64,000 bases of DNA. Origin: Pseudomonadota bacterium. Its GTDB lineage: Bacteria; Pseudomonadota; Alphaproteobacteria; Rhizobiales; Xanthobacteraceae. Numbering within the stretch: position 1 is the first letter of the stretch; each line of letters starts with the position of its first letter. The notes under the pieces are model-generated. The model worked only from the letters and a program-made list of their open reading frames with translations, searched no databases and was not told the DNA's origin. Below, in pieces: positions 34,797 through 44,045 of the stretch. The stretch spans positions 62,001 through 126,000 of the forward strand of contig JAEYAW010000034.1 of assembly GCA_023404675.1 (NCBI GenBank), in the 5' to 3' direction. A program made the translations under genes and the position numbers.

Positions 34797-36665
34797 TCAC
34801 GCCTCCATTTCGGACCTGATCATGTTTTCCTCGCTCTCGTCGTAGAGCGTATCGATCAGGGATTTGTACCGCTCATGAAGCTGCTTTCGCCGCTTCTTCC
34901 GGGTGGGCGTCATGACTCCCGTCTCGGGTGACAGTTCCTCGGGCAGGATTCGAAAGGCCTTGATCTGCTCGGCCCTTGCCAGCCGGCTGTTCGCTTTCGA
35001 GATTTCTTCCTCGATCAACCGGACAATCACCTCGGACGTGGCCAGATCCGCGTAACTCTCGATATTCAGATCGCGCGACCGCGCCCAGTCCATTGCCGCC
35101 GTCGCGTCCACCTCAATCAATGCGGTCAGATACTTCTTGCCCTCTCCGATGACCGCAGCCTCCGAAATGAACGGACTGTGCCGGATTTCATTCTCGATCT
35201 GCGTGGGACTGATCGACTTTCCATTCGAGGTGTTGATGATCTCCTTCTTGCGATCGACCAGCTTGAAGAGGCCTGTCGGCCCGACCTCCACGATGTCGCC
35301 GGTATGGAGCCAGCCGTTGCGCAAAGTGGAGCTGGTCTCCTCGGGCTTGTTCCAGTAGCCGACGAAAAGACCCGGTCCTCGCGTGATCATCTCTCCGTCT
35401 TCGAGAACCGCCGTCTCCCACGCCGGATCATCGAGAGGGACGCCGACAGTGCCTGCTTTCGGCCATTCGTCCATCTGGACGAGATTGGCTCCAACCAACT
35501 CCGTCTGGCCATAGCACTCCTTGAGCTGAAGTCCCCAGAGCTGCCACAGTGACATCAGTTCGGATGGCATGGCCGCCGAGGATGTATATGCAACCGTGAG
35601 CTCATCGAATCCGACCTCCGCGAGCAGCGGACGAAAGACCTGATCGCGGCAGACTTCGAACAGAGCGGAGATGAATGGATCCGGCTCGCCTCCGGCCTGA
35701 CGATCGTCGAGCGCCTTGCGAGCGATCGTCATCGCCAGGTGATAATCCTGCTTCAGCTTTTCCGAACCGGAATGAACCTTGCTGAGGATATGGGTGGCGT
35801 ATCGCTGAAAGAAGCGCGGGGGCGCCATGAAGTAGGTTGGCTTCACCTCCCTGATCGCTTGCGTGAACTCGGCGCTGGTCTCGCAGAAGTATGGCGTCAT
35901 CTTCATGATCAGAGGCATGGCCATCGCCTGCCCGCGGGCGACGGTATGCGACATCGGCAAATGAACGACGACGCGGTGCTCGTCCTGCATGCGCGGGGTA
36001 AATCTGGTCAGGCAGTGAGCACCGGCGAGCAGCGAGAGATGGGTAAGCATCGCACCTTTGGGAAACCCGGTCGTGCCCGAGGTGTAACCGATGCTCGCCA
36101 GATCGGACGCCTTGCTCTTCGCGGATTGTTCCCGCAGAAATGCGTCGGCATCGACCGGACTCGTCCCGCAGAATTCCTTCAGGGACACGATATGCTCGTC
36201 CGGTGGGCTTCCTTTCCAGTCGGGATCGAGCACAATGACGTTCTTGAGCTTGCCGGCCTGCCCCGACGCGAGGACGATGCCGAGCTGAAGCTCGCTTCCA
36301 ACGAAGGCAAACGAAGCCCCGGAATCCCTGAGGAAATAGCTGACCTCCTCCGGAGACGAGGTGAAGTACACGCCCACCATCACGCCGCCGGCGCACATCG
36401 TGGCCATGTCCGCGAGAAGCCATTCCTGCGACACGTCCCCCATGATGGCGACGCGGTCGCCGCGCTGAAGCCCGGCGTTTTGCAGGGCAGTGCCGAGGCG
36501 CGCGACGCGGTCGGAATACTCCTTCCACGTCGTGGCGGTCCATTCGCCATGGCGCTTTTGATGAAATGCGATCACCTCAGGCTTCTCTGCCCGCCTCGCG
36601 GCGAGGAGCTGCGGGATGGTCACATCGACAAGCTGCGCCGCCGACGTAAAAGATTCTACGTTCAT
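34797..36665 (-). CDS. Long-chain-type acyl-CoA ligase (AMP-forming)
   Basis: A 622-aa ANL-family ligase. Motifs run in order: A3 YTSGTTGFPKGAMLTH, A5 ECYGQTELVG, A7 LHTGDIVE with DRKKEIINTSNGKSISPTQIENE, and the C-terminal TPTRKKRRKQLHERY region holding the catalytic lysine. It activates a carboxylic acid to its CoA thioester using ATP; overall it resembles the FadD15-like long-chain group, but position alone does not fix chain length. The start ATG at 36665 (MNVESFT) is one base after the TAA of the enoyl-CoA hydratase gene, so the two are coupled. Confidence 0.9.
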   Translation of the reverse strand: MNVESFTSAAQLVDVTIPQLLAARRAEKPEVIAFHQKRHGEWTATTWKEYSDRVARLGTALQNAGLQRGDRVAIMGDVSQEWLLADMATMCAGGVMVGVYFTSSPEEVSYFLRDSGASFAFVGSELQLGIVLASGQAGKLKNVIVLDPDWKGSPPDEHIVSLKEFCGTSPVDADAFLREQSAKSKASDLASIGYTSGTTGFPKGAMLTHLSLLAGAHCLTRFTPRMQDEHRVVVHLPMSHTVARGQAMAMPLIMKMTPYFCETSAEFTQAIREVKPTYFMAPPRFFQRYATHILSKVHSGSEKLKQDYHLAMTIARKALDDRQAGGEPDPFISALFEVCRDQVFRPLLAEVGFDELTVAYTSSAAMPSELMSLWQLWGLQLKECYGQTELVGANLVQMDEWPKAGTVGVPLDDPAWETAVLEDGEMITRGPGLFVGYWNKPEETSSTLRNGWLHTGDIVEVGPTGLFKLVDRKKEIINTSNGKSISPTQIENEIRHSPFISEAAVIGEGKKYLTALIEVDATAAMDWARSRDLNIESYADLATSEVIVRLIEEEISKANSRLARAEQIKAFRILPEELSPETGVMTPTRKKRRKQLHERYKSLIDTLYDESEENMIRSEMEA

Positions 36666-36666
36666 C

Positions 36667-37446
36667 TTATCGCTCCGCGAAGCGTTTGCGCTTCTCTGCA
36701 AAAGCCGCGACAGCCTCGCGACGCTCCGGCGATGCGAAAGTGAGCATCTCCAGTGCAGCCGACGTATCGAGCAAGAGATGGGCGTACTGCTTGATGATCT
36801 TGTTGACGCTATACTTCGTCCAGATAATCGACTCCTGGGGACCGCTCGCGAGCATCTCGGCATATTCGATCGCGGCGTCCCTGACATCGCCGTCAATGAC
36901 GACCTCGTTGATCATTCCCATGTCGGCCGCCTTTTCAGCGGAGATGAACTGGCCGGTCATGAGGTAATGCTTCGCACGAACCGGCCCCAACAGAAGCGGC
37001 CAGATCACCGCGCCGCCGTCGCCGGCGACAACGCCCGCTGTCACGTGCGTGTCGGCAAATCGCGCCGTCGGACTTGCGAAGATGACGTCGCAGAACAAGG
37101 CCAGCGTTGCCCCGAGGCCGACGGCAACCCCATTCACCGCCGCAACAAGCGGCACCTCGACCTCGAGCATGTTGCGGACGAGATGACGCCCGCTTCGGGT
37201 AGGCGACGGCAGCGTTCCCTTGTCGAGTGACTTCTGGTCACCGCCCGAACAAAATCCCCGTCCCGCACCCGTCAAAACAATCGCCCGCACCGACTTGTCG
37301 TGATCGAGCTCGACAAAAACCCGCTCGAGCTCCTCATGCATATCCCAGTTAATGGCATTCAGAATCTCGGGCCGGTTCATCGTCACCACGGCCACGCCAC
37401 TCAGGCGCTTCTCGACGATCAGATACTTGTAGCTATGCTGTGACAT
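36667..37446 (-). CDS. Enoyl-CoA hydratase/isomerase family protein (copy 1 of the island)
   Basis: A 259-aa crotonase. The oxyanion-hole segments are GAGRGFCSGGDQKSLDKG and AAVNGVAVGLGATLALFCDVIFAS; the catalytic-region helix reads ARFADTHVTAGVVAGDGGA. The acid residue pattern common in hydratases (two Glu) is altered here, so isomerase, hydrolase or lyase activity is equally possible. It is 28 bp downstream of the LLM monooxygenase gene and 1 bp from the ligase gene. Confidence 0.88.
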   Translation of the reverse strand: MSQHSYKYLIVEKRLSGVAVVTMNRPEILNAINWDMHEELERVFVELDHDKSVRAIVLTGAGRGFCSGGDQKSLDKGTLPSPTRSGRHLVRNMLEVEVPLVAAVNGVAVGLGATLALFCDVIFASPTARFADTHVTAGVVAGDGGAVIWPLLLGPVRAKHYLMTGQFISAEKAADMGMINEVVIDGDVRDAAIEYAEMLASGPQESIIWTKYSVNKIIKQYAHLLLDTSAALEMLTFASPERREAVAAFAEKRKRFAER

Positions 37447-37474
37447 TTGTCTTTCTGCCGTTGCCGTTTGACTT

Positions 37475-38605
37475 CTAGTTCGACGTCCGCATGGCCCGGA
37501 TCTGTCCCAGAATATCCTCCGTGGGCCGCACGATGTTGTTCCGGTCGTTGAAGTGAGGGATCACGTAACGGCCAACCATCTCGATGGCCTCCATGATTTT
37601 CTCATGAGGGACCGAGTCCATATGGAGCAGGATCTCGTCGACGCCCAATGCCTCGAACTTCTCAAGCTGACGAATGATCGTGTCGGGGCTTCCGCAAATT
37701 GTCGTCGCCGACTCGTTGACCAGAAAATCCCAGTCGTTTGCGGCCCGCTCCATGGAAGGCACGCTTTCGCTCATGTACTTGTAATCGTCGGCAATCTTCG
37801 CGAGGCGCGGATACGCGTCCGTGGAAATCTTGGCGTAGTGCATCAACGGGCCGGCATAGTCCTCCTTCGCCTTAGCGTCCGTCGCGCCGATTCCGATGAA
37901 GAGGGGGATGCCAATGCGGGATCGTTCGAGCGGCCCCTGTTCATCGCGTTTCCAGGCATTGCGATAAGTATCGATCAGCCTCTGCTGCACCTCCCAGCCC
38001 TGATAGATGTTGGTGCTCATCACAGCGAGCCCTTCGGAGCCGGCCCAGGCATGGCTCCGCTCGCTTGTCGCGGCGATGCCGATGACAGGATGCGGCTTCT
38101 GGAGCGGCTTCGGCACGAGCTGGCGCGGCGGGACCTGATAGTACTTGCCCTCGAACGTGAAGATGTCCTCGCGCATCGATTTCCTCAGCAGCGCGAGACC
38201 CTCCTCCATCTGGGGAAGCGTCTCATTGGGATCGACATTGAATGCGCGCATCGCAATGGTGGTATTGGCGCGCCCGCCGTAGAACTCCATGCGACCGTTC
38301 GACAGAATGTCGGTCACCGCCAGTCGCTCGGCGGAGCGCAGCGCGTGATTGATCTTCTGTGGCATCAAGGTGACCGCAGACCGCAACTTGACGCGCGATG
38401 TCACCGCAGCAAGATAGCCATAAACGACTTCCGGCGCCGAACTGGAGATGCCGCCGAGAGCGACGTGCTGCTCGGAGAGCGCGACGCAATCGAAGCCGAC
38501 CTTCTCAGCCATACGCACCTCGTCGACCAGTTCGTGAAGACGGCGCGAGTAACTGTGACCGACCTGGGTTTCCTGCTCCGACCAGAACCCAAACTTGAGT
38601 GCCAT
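37475..38605 (-). CDS. Luciferase-like (LLM) flavin-dependent monooxygenase
   Basis: A 376-aa LLM-class flavoenzyme (MALKFGFWSEQETQVGHSYSRRLHELVDEVRMAEKVGFDCVALSEQHVAL, then SRVKLRSAVTLMPQKINHALRSAERLAVTDILSNGRMEFYGGRANT). It is a TIM-barrel oxygenase that uses reduced FMN supplied by a reductase; the flavin reductase at 44046 is the nearest candidate partner. The start at 38605 is chosen because an AAAGGA element sits seven bases upstream. It sits in a CoA-ester pathway, so it may oxidise a CoA-linked or free acid substrate. Confidence 0.88.
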   Translation of the reverse strand: MALKFGFWSEQETQVGHSYSRRLHELVDEVRMAEKVGFDCVALSEQHVALGGISSSAPEVVYGYLAAVTSRVKLRSAVTLMPQKINHALRSAERLAVTDILSNGRMEFYGGRANTTIAMRAFNVDPNETLPQMEEGLALLRKSMREDIFTFEGKYYQVPPRQLVPKPLQKPHPVIGIAATSERSHAWAGSEGLAVMSTNIYQGWEVQQRLIDTYRNAWKRDEQGPLERSRIGIPLFIGIGATDAKAKEDYAGPLMHYAKISTDAYPRLAKIADDYKYMSESVPSMERAANDWDFLVNESATTICGSPDTIIRQLEKFEALGVDEILLHMDSVPHEKIMEAIEMVGRYVIPHFNDRNNIVRPTEDILGQIRAMRTSN

Positions 38606-38835
38606 TTCCATGTCCTTTGGGGATTTTCGATATGGCTCAGCGTTTCATACGCAATGCGACATTTTCGTTTGAATGAAGATCGCGGTTACAGGAGTTTCCA
38701 TATTTTATGCTGCGTTGGCCTCAACGTCGGATGGAGCGGTCGGAATACAACGCGATGTCCCGTGACGAACAGCATCGTCGGACCAACTCCGGCTTCCGTT
38801 GCCCTGATCAACCCGCGATTTCGGAGAGGCGCGCG

Positions 38836-39603
38836 CTAGATGCGAAACGTTTCGGTCAGGAGACCGGCGATGTCATCGATACAGCGCTCACCGATACGGA
38901 CGCTTGATCCAATCGGACTTCCGATGATGCCGTTGGCGGAAACGGACTTGATACCATTCGCCCACATGGCGCGGAGTTGCTCTTCGGACAGCGCTCCGAG
39001 ATGCCCCGCCCCAAAACTCTCCCGCCGCACGCTCTCTGGACGGACAACCATCATCACGGACGTTTCGGCAATGTCGGCATGACCACCGACCGCATCGACA
39101 TCGCCGCCCGCGGCTTTCACCGCGGATCGCCAATGGTCTATCCAGGCAACCGAATCGGTGAACGCCACCACCGTGACATCGTCTGGCAGCGACCGTCTCA
39201 GTCGCGGAAGCATCTCCTGCAAGACCGGGAAATTCCCGATGTGTCCCGAGAACAGGAGAATCCGTTTGAATCCATGTCGGGCGAGACTCGTGCAGTAGTC
39301 CAGGCAGACAGCTTCGAACGTCTCGGGACGCAGGGAGATCGTGCCCGGAAAAGCGAGATGATGGGCAGAACAGCCAACCTTGATCGTCGGCGCGATCAGG
39401 GTGCTTCCGAGAGCGCGCGCGACCCTGATGGCAAGGGCATCGGCATGATCCGAGTCCATGCACAAGGGCAGGTGCGGCCCATGCTGCTCGATAGCGCCGC
39501 ACGGGATCAGAACGGTCGTGCAGCCGCGCGACAGGGCCGCCGCCACCTCCTCGTAGTTCATAAGATCCAGCTGGATCTGGTCGAGCGAACCGGCCTCCGT
39601 CAT
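38836..39603 (-). CDS. Creatininase-family metal amidohydrolase
   Basis: A 255-aa hydrolase of the creatininase fold. Metal-ligand motifs are visible: IPCGAIEQHGPHLPLCMDSDHAD (Glu, His, Asp), FSGHIGNFPVLQ (His; relatives usually read NGHGGN) and GHADIAETSVMM (Glu). Members open cyclic amides or formamides (creatinine, or the formamide step in F420/cofactor pathways), so a lactam, hydantoin or formamide substrate is plausible. The ATG at 39603 follows the TAG of the next enoyl-CoA hydratase gene after one base. Confidence 0.88.
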   Translation of the reverse strand: MTEAGSLDQIQLDLMNYEEVAAALSRGCTTVLIPCGAIEQHGPHLPLCMDSDHADALAIRVARALGSTLIAPTIKVGCSAHHLAFPGTISLRPETFEAVCLDYCTSLARHGFKRILLFSGHIGNFPVLQEMLPRLRRSLPDDVTVVAFTDSVAWIDHWRSAVKAAGGDVDAVGGHADIAETSVMMVVRPESVRRESFGAGHLGALSEEQLRAMWANGIKSVSANGIIGSPIGSSVRIGERCIDDIAGLLTETFRI

Positions 39604-39604
39604 C

Positions 39605-40372
39605 CTAGGCTTTCCTTGCGCTCCTCGACAGAAAACGCGCGCGCGCGTCAGCCGCGCTCTCGCCGGCGACATAGGCGCGCAGATCTTCGACCGTCATGGC
39701 CGCAAGCGCATCGTCGTCCAGATGCCCTGTCCGGTTCAGCGAGCGCTTGATCGCGGCAAACAGCTTTGTGTCTTTCGCGCGGAGCGCCCGGCACACGTCG
39801 CGTGCGCGGCCCGCAACTTCTGCCGTCGGCACAATCTCGCTGATCGCTCCGATTGCGAGCGCCTTCGGCGCGTCGATCAGTTCGCCCCAATAGAGCAGCG
39901 CCTGCGCCTCGCGCAGGCCAAGCTTCCGCGCCGCCTGACGAATCCCCTTCGTCACGGGGAGGAGGCCGTGGTTGATTTCAGGGAATCCCACCCGGCATTC
40001 GCGATTTGCGACGACATAATCCGCGTGCAGCAGAAACTCCAACGCCCCACCGACCGCATAGCCGCGAACAGCACAGACGATCGGGCCCGGATAGTCTTCC
40101 ATCGCGCACAGAAGAGCATGAAATGTCTTGATTCGAGGTTCCGCGACCTCGATTCCGACGACTTCCCTGATATCGCCGCCAGCGCTGAAAAATCGATCGC
40201 CGCTTCCGGTGAGAACGATGCCCGGCGGCGTGGGCTCTTTGGCCAGACCATCGATTGCGCTCAAAAGAGCCGCGATCAGCTCGTGATTCACCGCATTGGC
40301 CGGGGGCCTGTTCATCGTCAATACGACCAGGTCATGGTCGCGATCGACGATCAGAATATCATCCTTGCTCAT
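39605..40372 (-). CDS. Enoyl-CoA hydratase/isomerase family protein (copy 2 of the island)
   Basis: A 255-aa crotonase with GSGDRFFSAGGDIREVVGIE and VCAVRGYAVGGALEFLLHADYVVAN (oxyanion loops) and CRVGFPEINHGLLPVTKGI, where the Glu matches a hydratase-type catalytic position. It is clearly diverged from the copy at 36667, so the two probably act on different CoA esters. Start at ATG 40372 (MSKDDILI); the Shine-Dalgarno sequence is weak. It lies 146 bp from the LivF gene. Confidence 0.88.
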   Translation of the reverse strand: MSKDDILIVDRDHDLVVLTMNRPPANAVNHELIAALLSAIDGLAKEPTPPGIVLTGSGDRFFSAGGDIREVVGIEVAEPRIKTFHALLCAMEDYPGPIVCAVRGYAVGGALEFLLHADYVVANRECRVGFPEINHGLLPVTKGIRQAARKLGLREAQALLYWGELIDAPKALAIGAISEIVPTAEVAGRARDVCRALRAKDTKLFAAIKRSLNRTGHLDDDALAAMTVEDLRAYVAGESAADARARFLSRSARKA

Positions 40373-40518
40373 GAACAGTAACCTAGGGAGAGCATATCGG
40401 AATTGACTGCCGATGACGGCCGCGACGCTCGCAAGGATAAGAACATGCGACTGCCAATGTCCTCGGCCGCGGCATTTCATGCTTCCCGGGATTTCCGGTT
40501 CGACGGTCCGGACAGCGG

Positions 40519-41238
40519 TTACATCCCAAGATAAGCGCGCTGGACCTCGACATTGTTCAGTAGCTGCTCGCTCGCCCCCTGAAGCACCACAGAACCATTC
40601 TCAAGCACGTAGCCCCGACTGCTCAGAGCCAGCGACTTTGCCACGTTCTGCTCCACGAGCAGCACGGTGATCCCCTTCTCGTTCAGTGATTTCACGACGT
40701 GAAACATGACATCCGTCAATGCCGGGGACAGCCCGATCGATGGCTCATCGAACATGACGACTTCCGGCTTCGACATGATCGCGCGCCCGATCGCAAGCAT
40801 CTGCTGTTCGCCGCCCGACAGCGTGCCGGCCAGCTGCCGACGCCGCTCCCGAAGCCGTTCGAACAGCTGATAGACGGATTCAAGCGTCTCGGCCTGCTGC
40901 GTTCGCGCCCGCTTCAGTGCGCCGCCGAGCAACAGGTTTTCCTCAACGGACAGTGCGCCGAAGATCTGGCGTCCTTCCGCGACTTGCGCCACGCCCCGTT
41001 CGCAGATCTCCCACGGTGGAAGCCCGGTGATATCGACGCCTTTCATCTTGACGACACCGCTCGCCGGCGGAACGATTCCGGCTATCGACCTGATCAACGA
41101 CGTCTTACCCGCGCCGTTCGCGCCGACGACGCAGATCAGTTCGCCCTTGCTGATACTCAGCGACACGCCATTCAGCGCATTCGAGCCGTCGTAGGCGACG
41201 CAGAGCCCCTCGACCGACAGAAGCGTATCATCAGGCAT
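40519..41238 (-). CDS. livF: HAAT ABC transporter ATP-binding protein LivF
   Basis: A 239-aa ATPase (LSVEGLCVAYDGSNALNGVSL, Walker A GANGAGKT, signature LSGGEQQMLAIGRAI, Walker B VVMFDEPSIGLSP, VLLVEQN). ATG 41236-41238 overlaps the LivG stop by eight bases. It belongs to the LivHMGF set at the 5' end of the catabolic island. Confidence 0.92.
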   Translation of the reverse strand: MPDDTLLSVEGLCVAYDGSNALNGVSLSISKGELICVVGANGAGKTSLIRSIAGIVPPASGVVKMKGVDITGLPPWEICERGVAQVAEGRQIFGALSVEENLLLGGALKRARTQQAETLESVYQLFERLRERRRQLAGTLSGGEQQMLAIGRAIMSKPEVVMFDEPSIGLSPALTDVMFHVVKSLNEKGITVLLVEQNVAKSLALSSRGYVLENGSVVLQGASEQLLNNVEVQRAYLGM

Positions 41239-41956
41239 GTCCGCCTCCCCCAAGGTAGCTCTCGAGAACTCTCGGATCGGCAACAACGTCCCGAGGCGTC
41301 CCTTCCGCGATCTTGGCACCGTGATGGAGCACCACGACAGTCGAGGCGACCTCCATGACGATGCGCATGACGTGCTCCACGAGCAGGATCGTCAGGCCGC
41401 TCTCGGCAAGCCTGAGCAGAACGCGAACGACGCCTGCGGCCTCGGTCGGCCTCAGACCCGCCATCACCTCGTCCAGCAGGAGCAGCTTGGGCCTGGTCGA
41501 CAACGCCTTCGCCGCCTCCAGCATTTTGCGATCCGGGAGCGTCAGCTGGTCGGTCTGCACGTTGGCCTTGCCAGCGAGTCCAACGATCTCCAGCGACTCA
41601 TAACCGACTGACCGCGCCTCCTTGACGTTCCTGGTCCAACTGAAGGCTCCGACCATTGCGTTCTCGAGGACCGACATATCGCGCATGGGCCGGACGATCT
41701 GGAAAGTCCGCGCGATCCCCATCCTGCAGATATGTTCCGGTGAGGCCCCTTCGATCGGCCGTCCTTCGAAGAGCACCCGTCCGCTGGTCGGCTTCAGGGC
41801 GCCGGCAACGAGGTTGAAGCATGTCGTCTTGCCTGCGCCATTCGGACCGATAAGCGCGGTGATCCGCCCGGCGCCGAGTGCGAAGCTGACATTGTTGACT
41901 GCTATCAGTCCCCCGAACGTGCGCGTGAGATTCTGAACCTCCAGCAGACTTGTCAT
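41231..41956 (-). CDS. livG: HAAT ABC transporter ATP-binding protein LivG
   Basis: A 241-aa ATPase (LEVQNLTRTFGGLIAVNNVSF, Walker A GPNGAGKT, LTLPDRKMLEAAKALSTRP as signature region, Walker B LLLLDEVMAGL, VLESYLGGG C-terminus). The start is ATG 41954-41956, overlapping the LivM stop (ATGA). The signature LTLPDRK differs from LSGGQ, a variation common in LivG proteins. Confidence 0.92.
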   Translation of the reverse strand: MTSLLEVQNLTRTFGGLIAVNNVSFALGAGRITALIGPNGAGKTTCFNLVAGALKPTSGRVLFEGRPIEGASPEHICRMGIARTFQIVRPMRDMSVLENAMVGAFSWTRNVKEARSVGYESLEIVGLAGKANVQTDQLTLPDRKMLEAAKALSTRPKLLLLDEVMAGLRPTEAAGVVRVLLRLAESGLTILLVEHVMRIVMEVASTVVVLHHGAKIAEGTPRDVVADPRVLESYLGGGGHA

Positions 41957-42960
41957 TCCCCGGCCTTCCTCGGTTGCGGAAACAACATCCAGGACGGCAA
42001 ACGCACAGCCTGATACAGCCGAACGATCGCGGGCCAGATGCCGTCCGGCAGGAACCATATGACCAGGATCAGAACGATGCCGTAGGCGATGTTGTTCAAC
42101 CCCGGAATGCCAAGACTGTCACCGACCGTGCTCATCAGATGATTCAGCGGAATGGCCGCCAGCGATCCGACCAGTGGACCGAAGGCGGTCCCGAGGCCGC
42201 CGACGACAGGCCCGATCAGGACATCGACCGAAATGCCCATGCCCATGATCGAGTCAGGAAAGATCGAACCCTGCACGAGCGCCAATATTCCACCGCCGAT
42301 CGCCGCAGTCGCGGCTGAGATCGAAATCACGAGGATCTTGTGCTGAAATGTACGAACGCCGAGCGCGCGGGCCGCCTCGTCGTCATCACGCATCGCCCGC
42401 CACACATATCCCAGATAGGACCGTGAAATCAGCTCGGTCCCGATGATGCCCAGCGCGGCGAGGGCAAGAGCGACAAAGTAATAGAACCGCGCGTCGCCCC
42501 TCAGCATGGCGATATCCATCGTCCCGGTCTGCGCCGGAAAGAAGAGGCCCTGCATGGCGCCAACGAAATCCCAGCCGCTGAACATGATGCGGGAGAATTC
42601 AGCCGCCGCGATCGTGAGAAGGGCGAAATAGATACCTCGCACTTCGAAACGAAAACTCAGCCAGGCCAACACGGCCCCCACCAGACCGGCGATGACCATC
42701 CCCACGAGAAGTCCGATCCAGGGCGAAACGCCATACTTGATATACAGAACGCCTACGGAATACGCGCCAAGACCGACAAAGAGCGCATGCCCTATCGACA
42801 GCTGCCCGCCGATTCCCAGCATGAGGTTCCACGATTGCCCCATGAAGGTAAACAGCAGCACAATCGTCATGATCGAGATCACGTACGAATTCGCCAGCGC
42901 GCCGACCAGGGCGAGGATGGCGAAAACGATCGCGCCACCAAGCCACCGTTTTACTTCCAT
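41953..42960 (-). CDS. livM: HAAT ABC transporter permease LivM
   Basis: A 335-aa permease with about ten membrane segments (SWNLMLGIGGQLSIGHALFVGLGAYSVGV, LLTIAAAEFSRIMF, YVWRAMRDDDEAARALGVRTFQHKILVISISAATAAIGGGILA). The ATG at 42960 is preferred to one eight codons upstream because GAGGAC lies five bases before it. It partners LivH. Confidence 0.9.
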   Translation of the reverse strand: MEVKRWLGGAIVFAILALVGALANSYVISIMTIVLLFTFMGQSWNLMLGIGGQLSIGHALFVGLGAYSVGVLYIKYGVSPWIGLLVGMVIAGLVGAVLAWLSFRFEVRGIYFALLTIAAAEFSRIMFSGWDFVGAMQGLFFPAQTGTMDIAMLRGDARFYYFVALALAALGIIGTELISRSYLGYVWRAMRDDDEAARALGVRTFQHKILVISISAATAAIGGGILALVQGSIFPDSIMGMGISVDVLIGPVVGGLGTAFGPLVGSLAAIPLNHLMSTVGDSLGIPGLNNIAYGIVLILVIWFLPDGIWPAIVRLYQAVRLPSWMLFPQPRKAGE

Positions 42961-42967
42961 CGCGTCC

Positions 42968-43837
42968 TCAAACTTCTTTGGCACCGAAAAACCCTCTGGG
43001 ACGGAAGATCAGGATGATGATGAGAAGCGCGTAGGGAAGCGCTGTCTTCATGGACGGCGTGAACATGAGGGCTGCGACAGCCTCGGCCACGCCAATCGTC
43101 AGACCGCCGAGAAGCGCCCCGCCGAAGCTGCCAAGTCCGCCAACGATCACGGTGACGAATGCAAGCAGCGTGAAATCCACGGCGAGATACGGCTGCGCAT
43201 CGAACAGCGGTGATATCAACGCGCCGGCAACACCGGCACAGGCGGACCCGATGCCGAACGTCACTGCGTAGACGCGCGGGATGTTCAGGCCGACGATGAG
43301 CCCGCCCAGCCGGTTGTTCGCCGCCGCTCTCAGGGCCCGGCCGAATTCCGAATATTTCAGGTATCCCCCCAACAGCAGGATCAGCAAGCTGGCGGTGGCG
43401 GCGGCCTGAAGGCGCGCCAGATCAAGCGTCAACGGGCCAACCGAGACCGTCTGAAACGAGAGCTGCGAAGCCGTGGGGCGCGGGTCGGGACCGAATGCCA
43501 CCAGAAGGATTCCGCTGAACAGCAGGGCCAGACCGATGAAGACGATGAACTGATAGTGGTGAGGCCGATCGACGAACCGCTTTACCACCAATGTCTCCAG
43601 GAGATAGCCAAAGCCGAACATCACGATGGCCGCAAGTCCCGCAGCGACCAGGATCGGAACGTCCCACACCCTGACGGACCAGTAGCCGATATAGACGCCG
43701 AACACGACCATCTCGCCATGCGCGAAATTGACGACGCGCATGACACCAAAAATAATCGTCAGGCCAAGCGCGACCAGCCCATAGACCAGACCGAGCAGGA
43801 CGCCACTCGCAAGAACATTGAGCCAGAGCGATAGCAT
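42968..43837 (-). CDS. livH: HAAT ABC transporter permease LivH
   Basis: A 289-aa permease (SLWLNVLASGVLLGLVYGLVALGLTIIFGVMRVVNFAHGEMVVFGVY; later KYSEFGRALRAAANNRLGGLIVGLNIPRVYAVTFGIGSACAGVAGALISP). It is the first gene of the catabolic island reading leftward. The 208-bp upstream gap to the flavin reductase gene holds its probable promoter but no recognised element. Confidence 0.92.
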   Translation of the reverse strand: MLSLWLNVLASGVLLGLVYGLVALGLTIIFGVMRVVNFAHGEMVVFGVYIGYWSVRVWDVPILVAAGLAAIVMFGFGYLLETLVVKRFVDRPHHYQFIVFIGLALLFSGILLVAFGPDPRPTASQLSFQTVSVGPLTLDLARLQAAATASLLILLLGGYLKYSEFGRALRAAANNRLGGLIVGLNIPRVYAVTFGIGSACAGVAGALISPLFDAQPYLAVDFTLLAFVTVIVGGLGSFGGALLGGLTIGVAEAVAALMFTPSMKTALPYALLIIILIFRPRGFFGAKEV

Positions 43838-44045
43838 CAGAGCCCCCGAAGCCGGACGTGTCGCGGCTGGCGCTTCGCTTCAGGCCAACTCTGCGACGCC
43901 GGACTTAAAATCGAAGCGCAAGTCGCCGGTCGTTTTGAAAACCAGCGGACCGCTGCACACAGGCGTCCGGCGTATTGAGCTGAAACGGCGTACATATGAA
44001 TGAACTCCACATTGATTGGCCCGAAACTTTCACACCGCATTGAGG

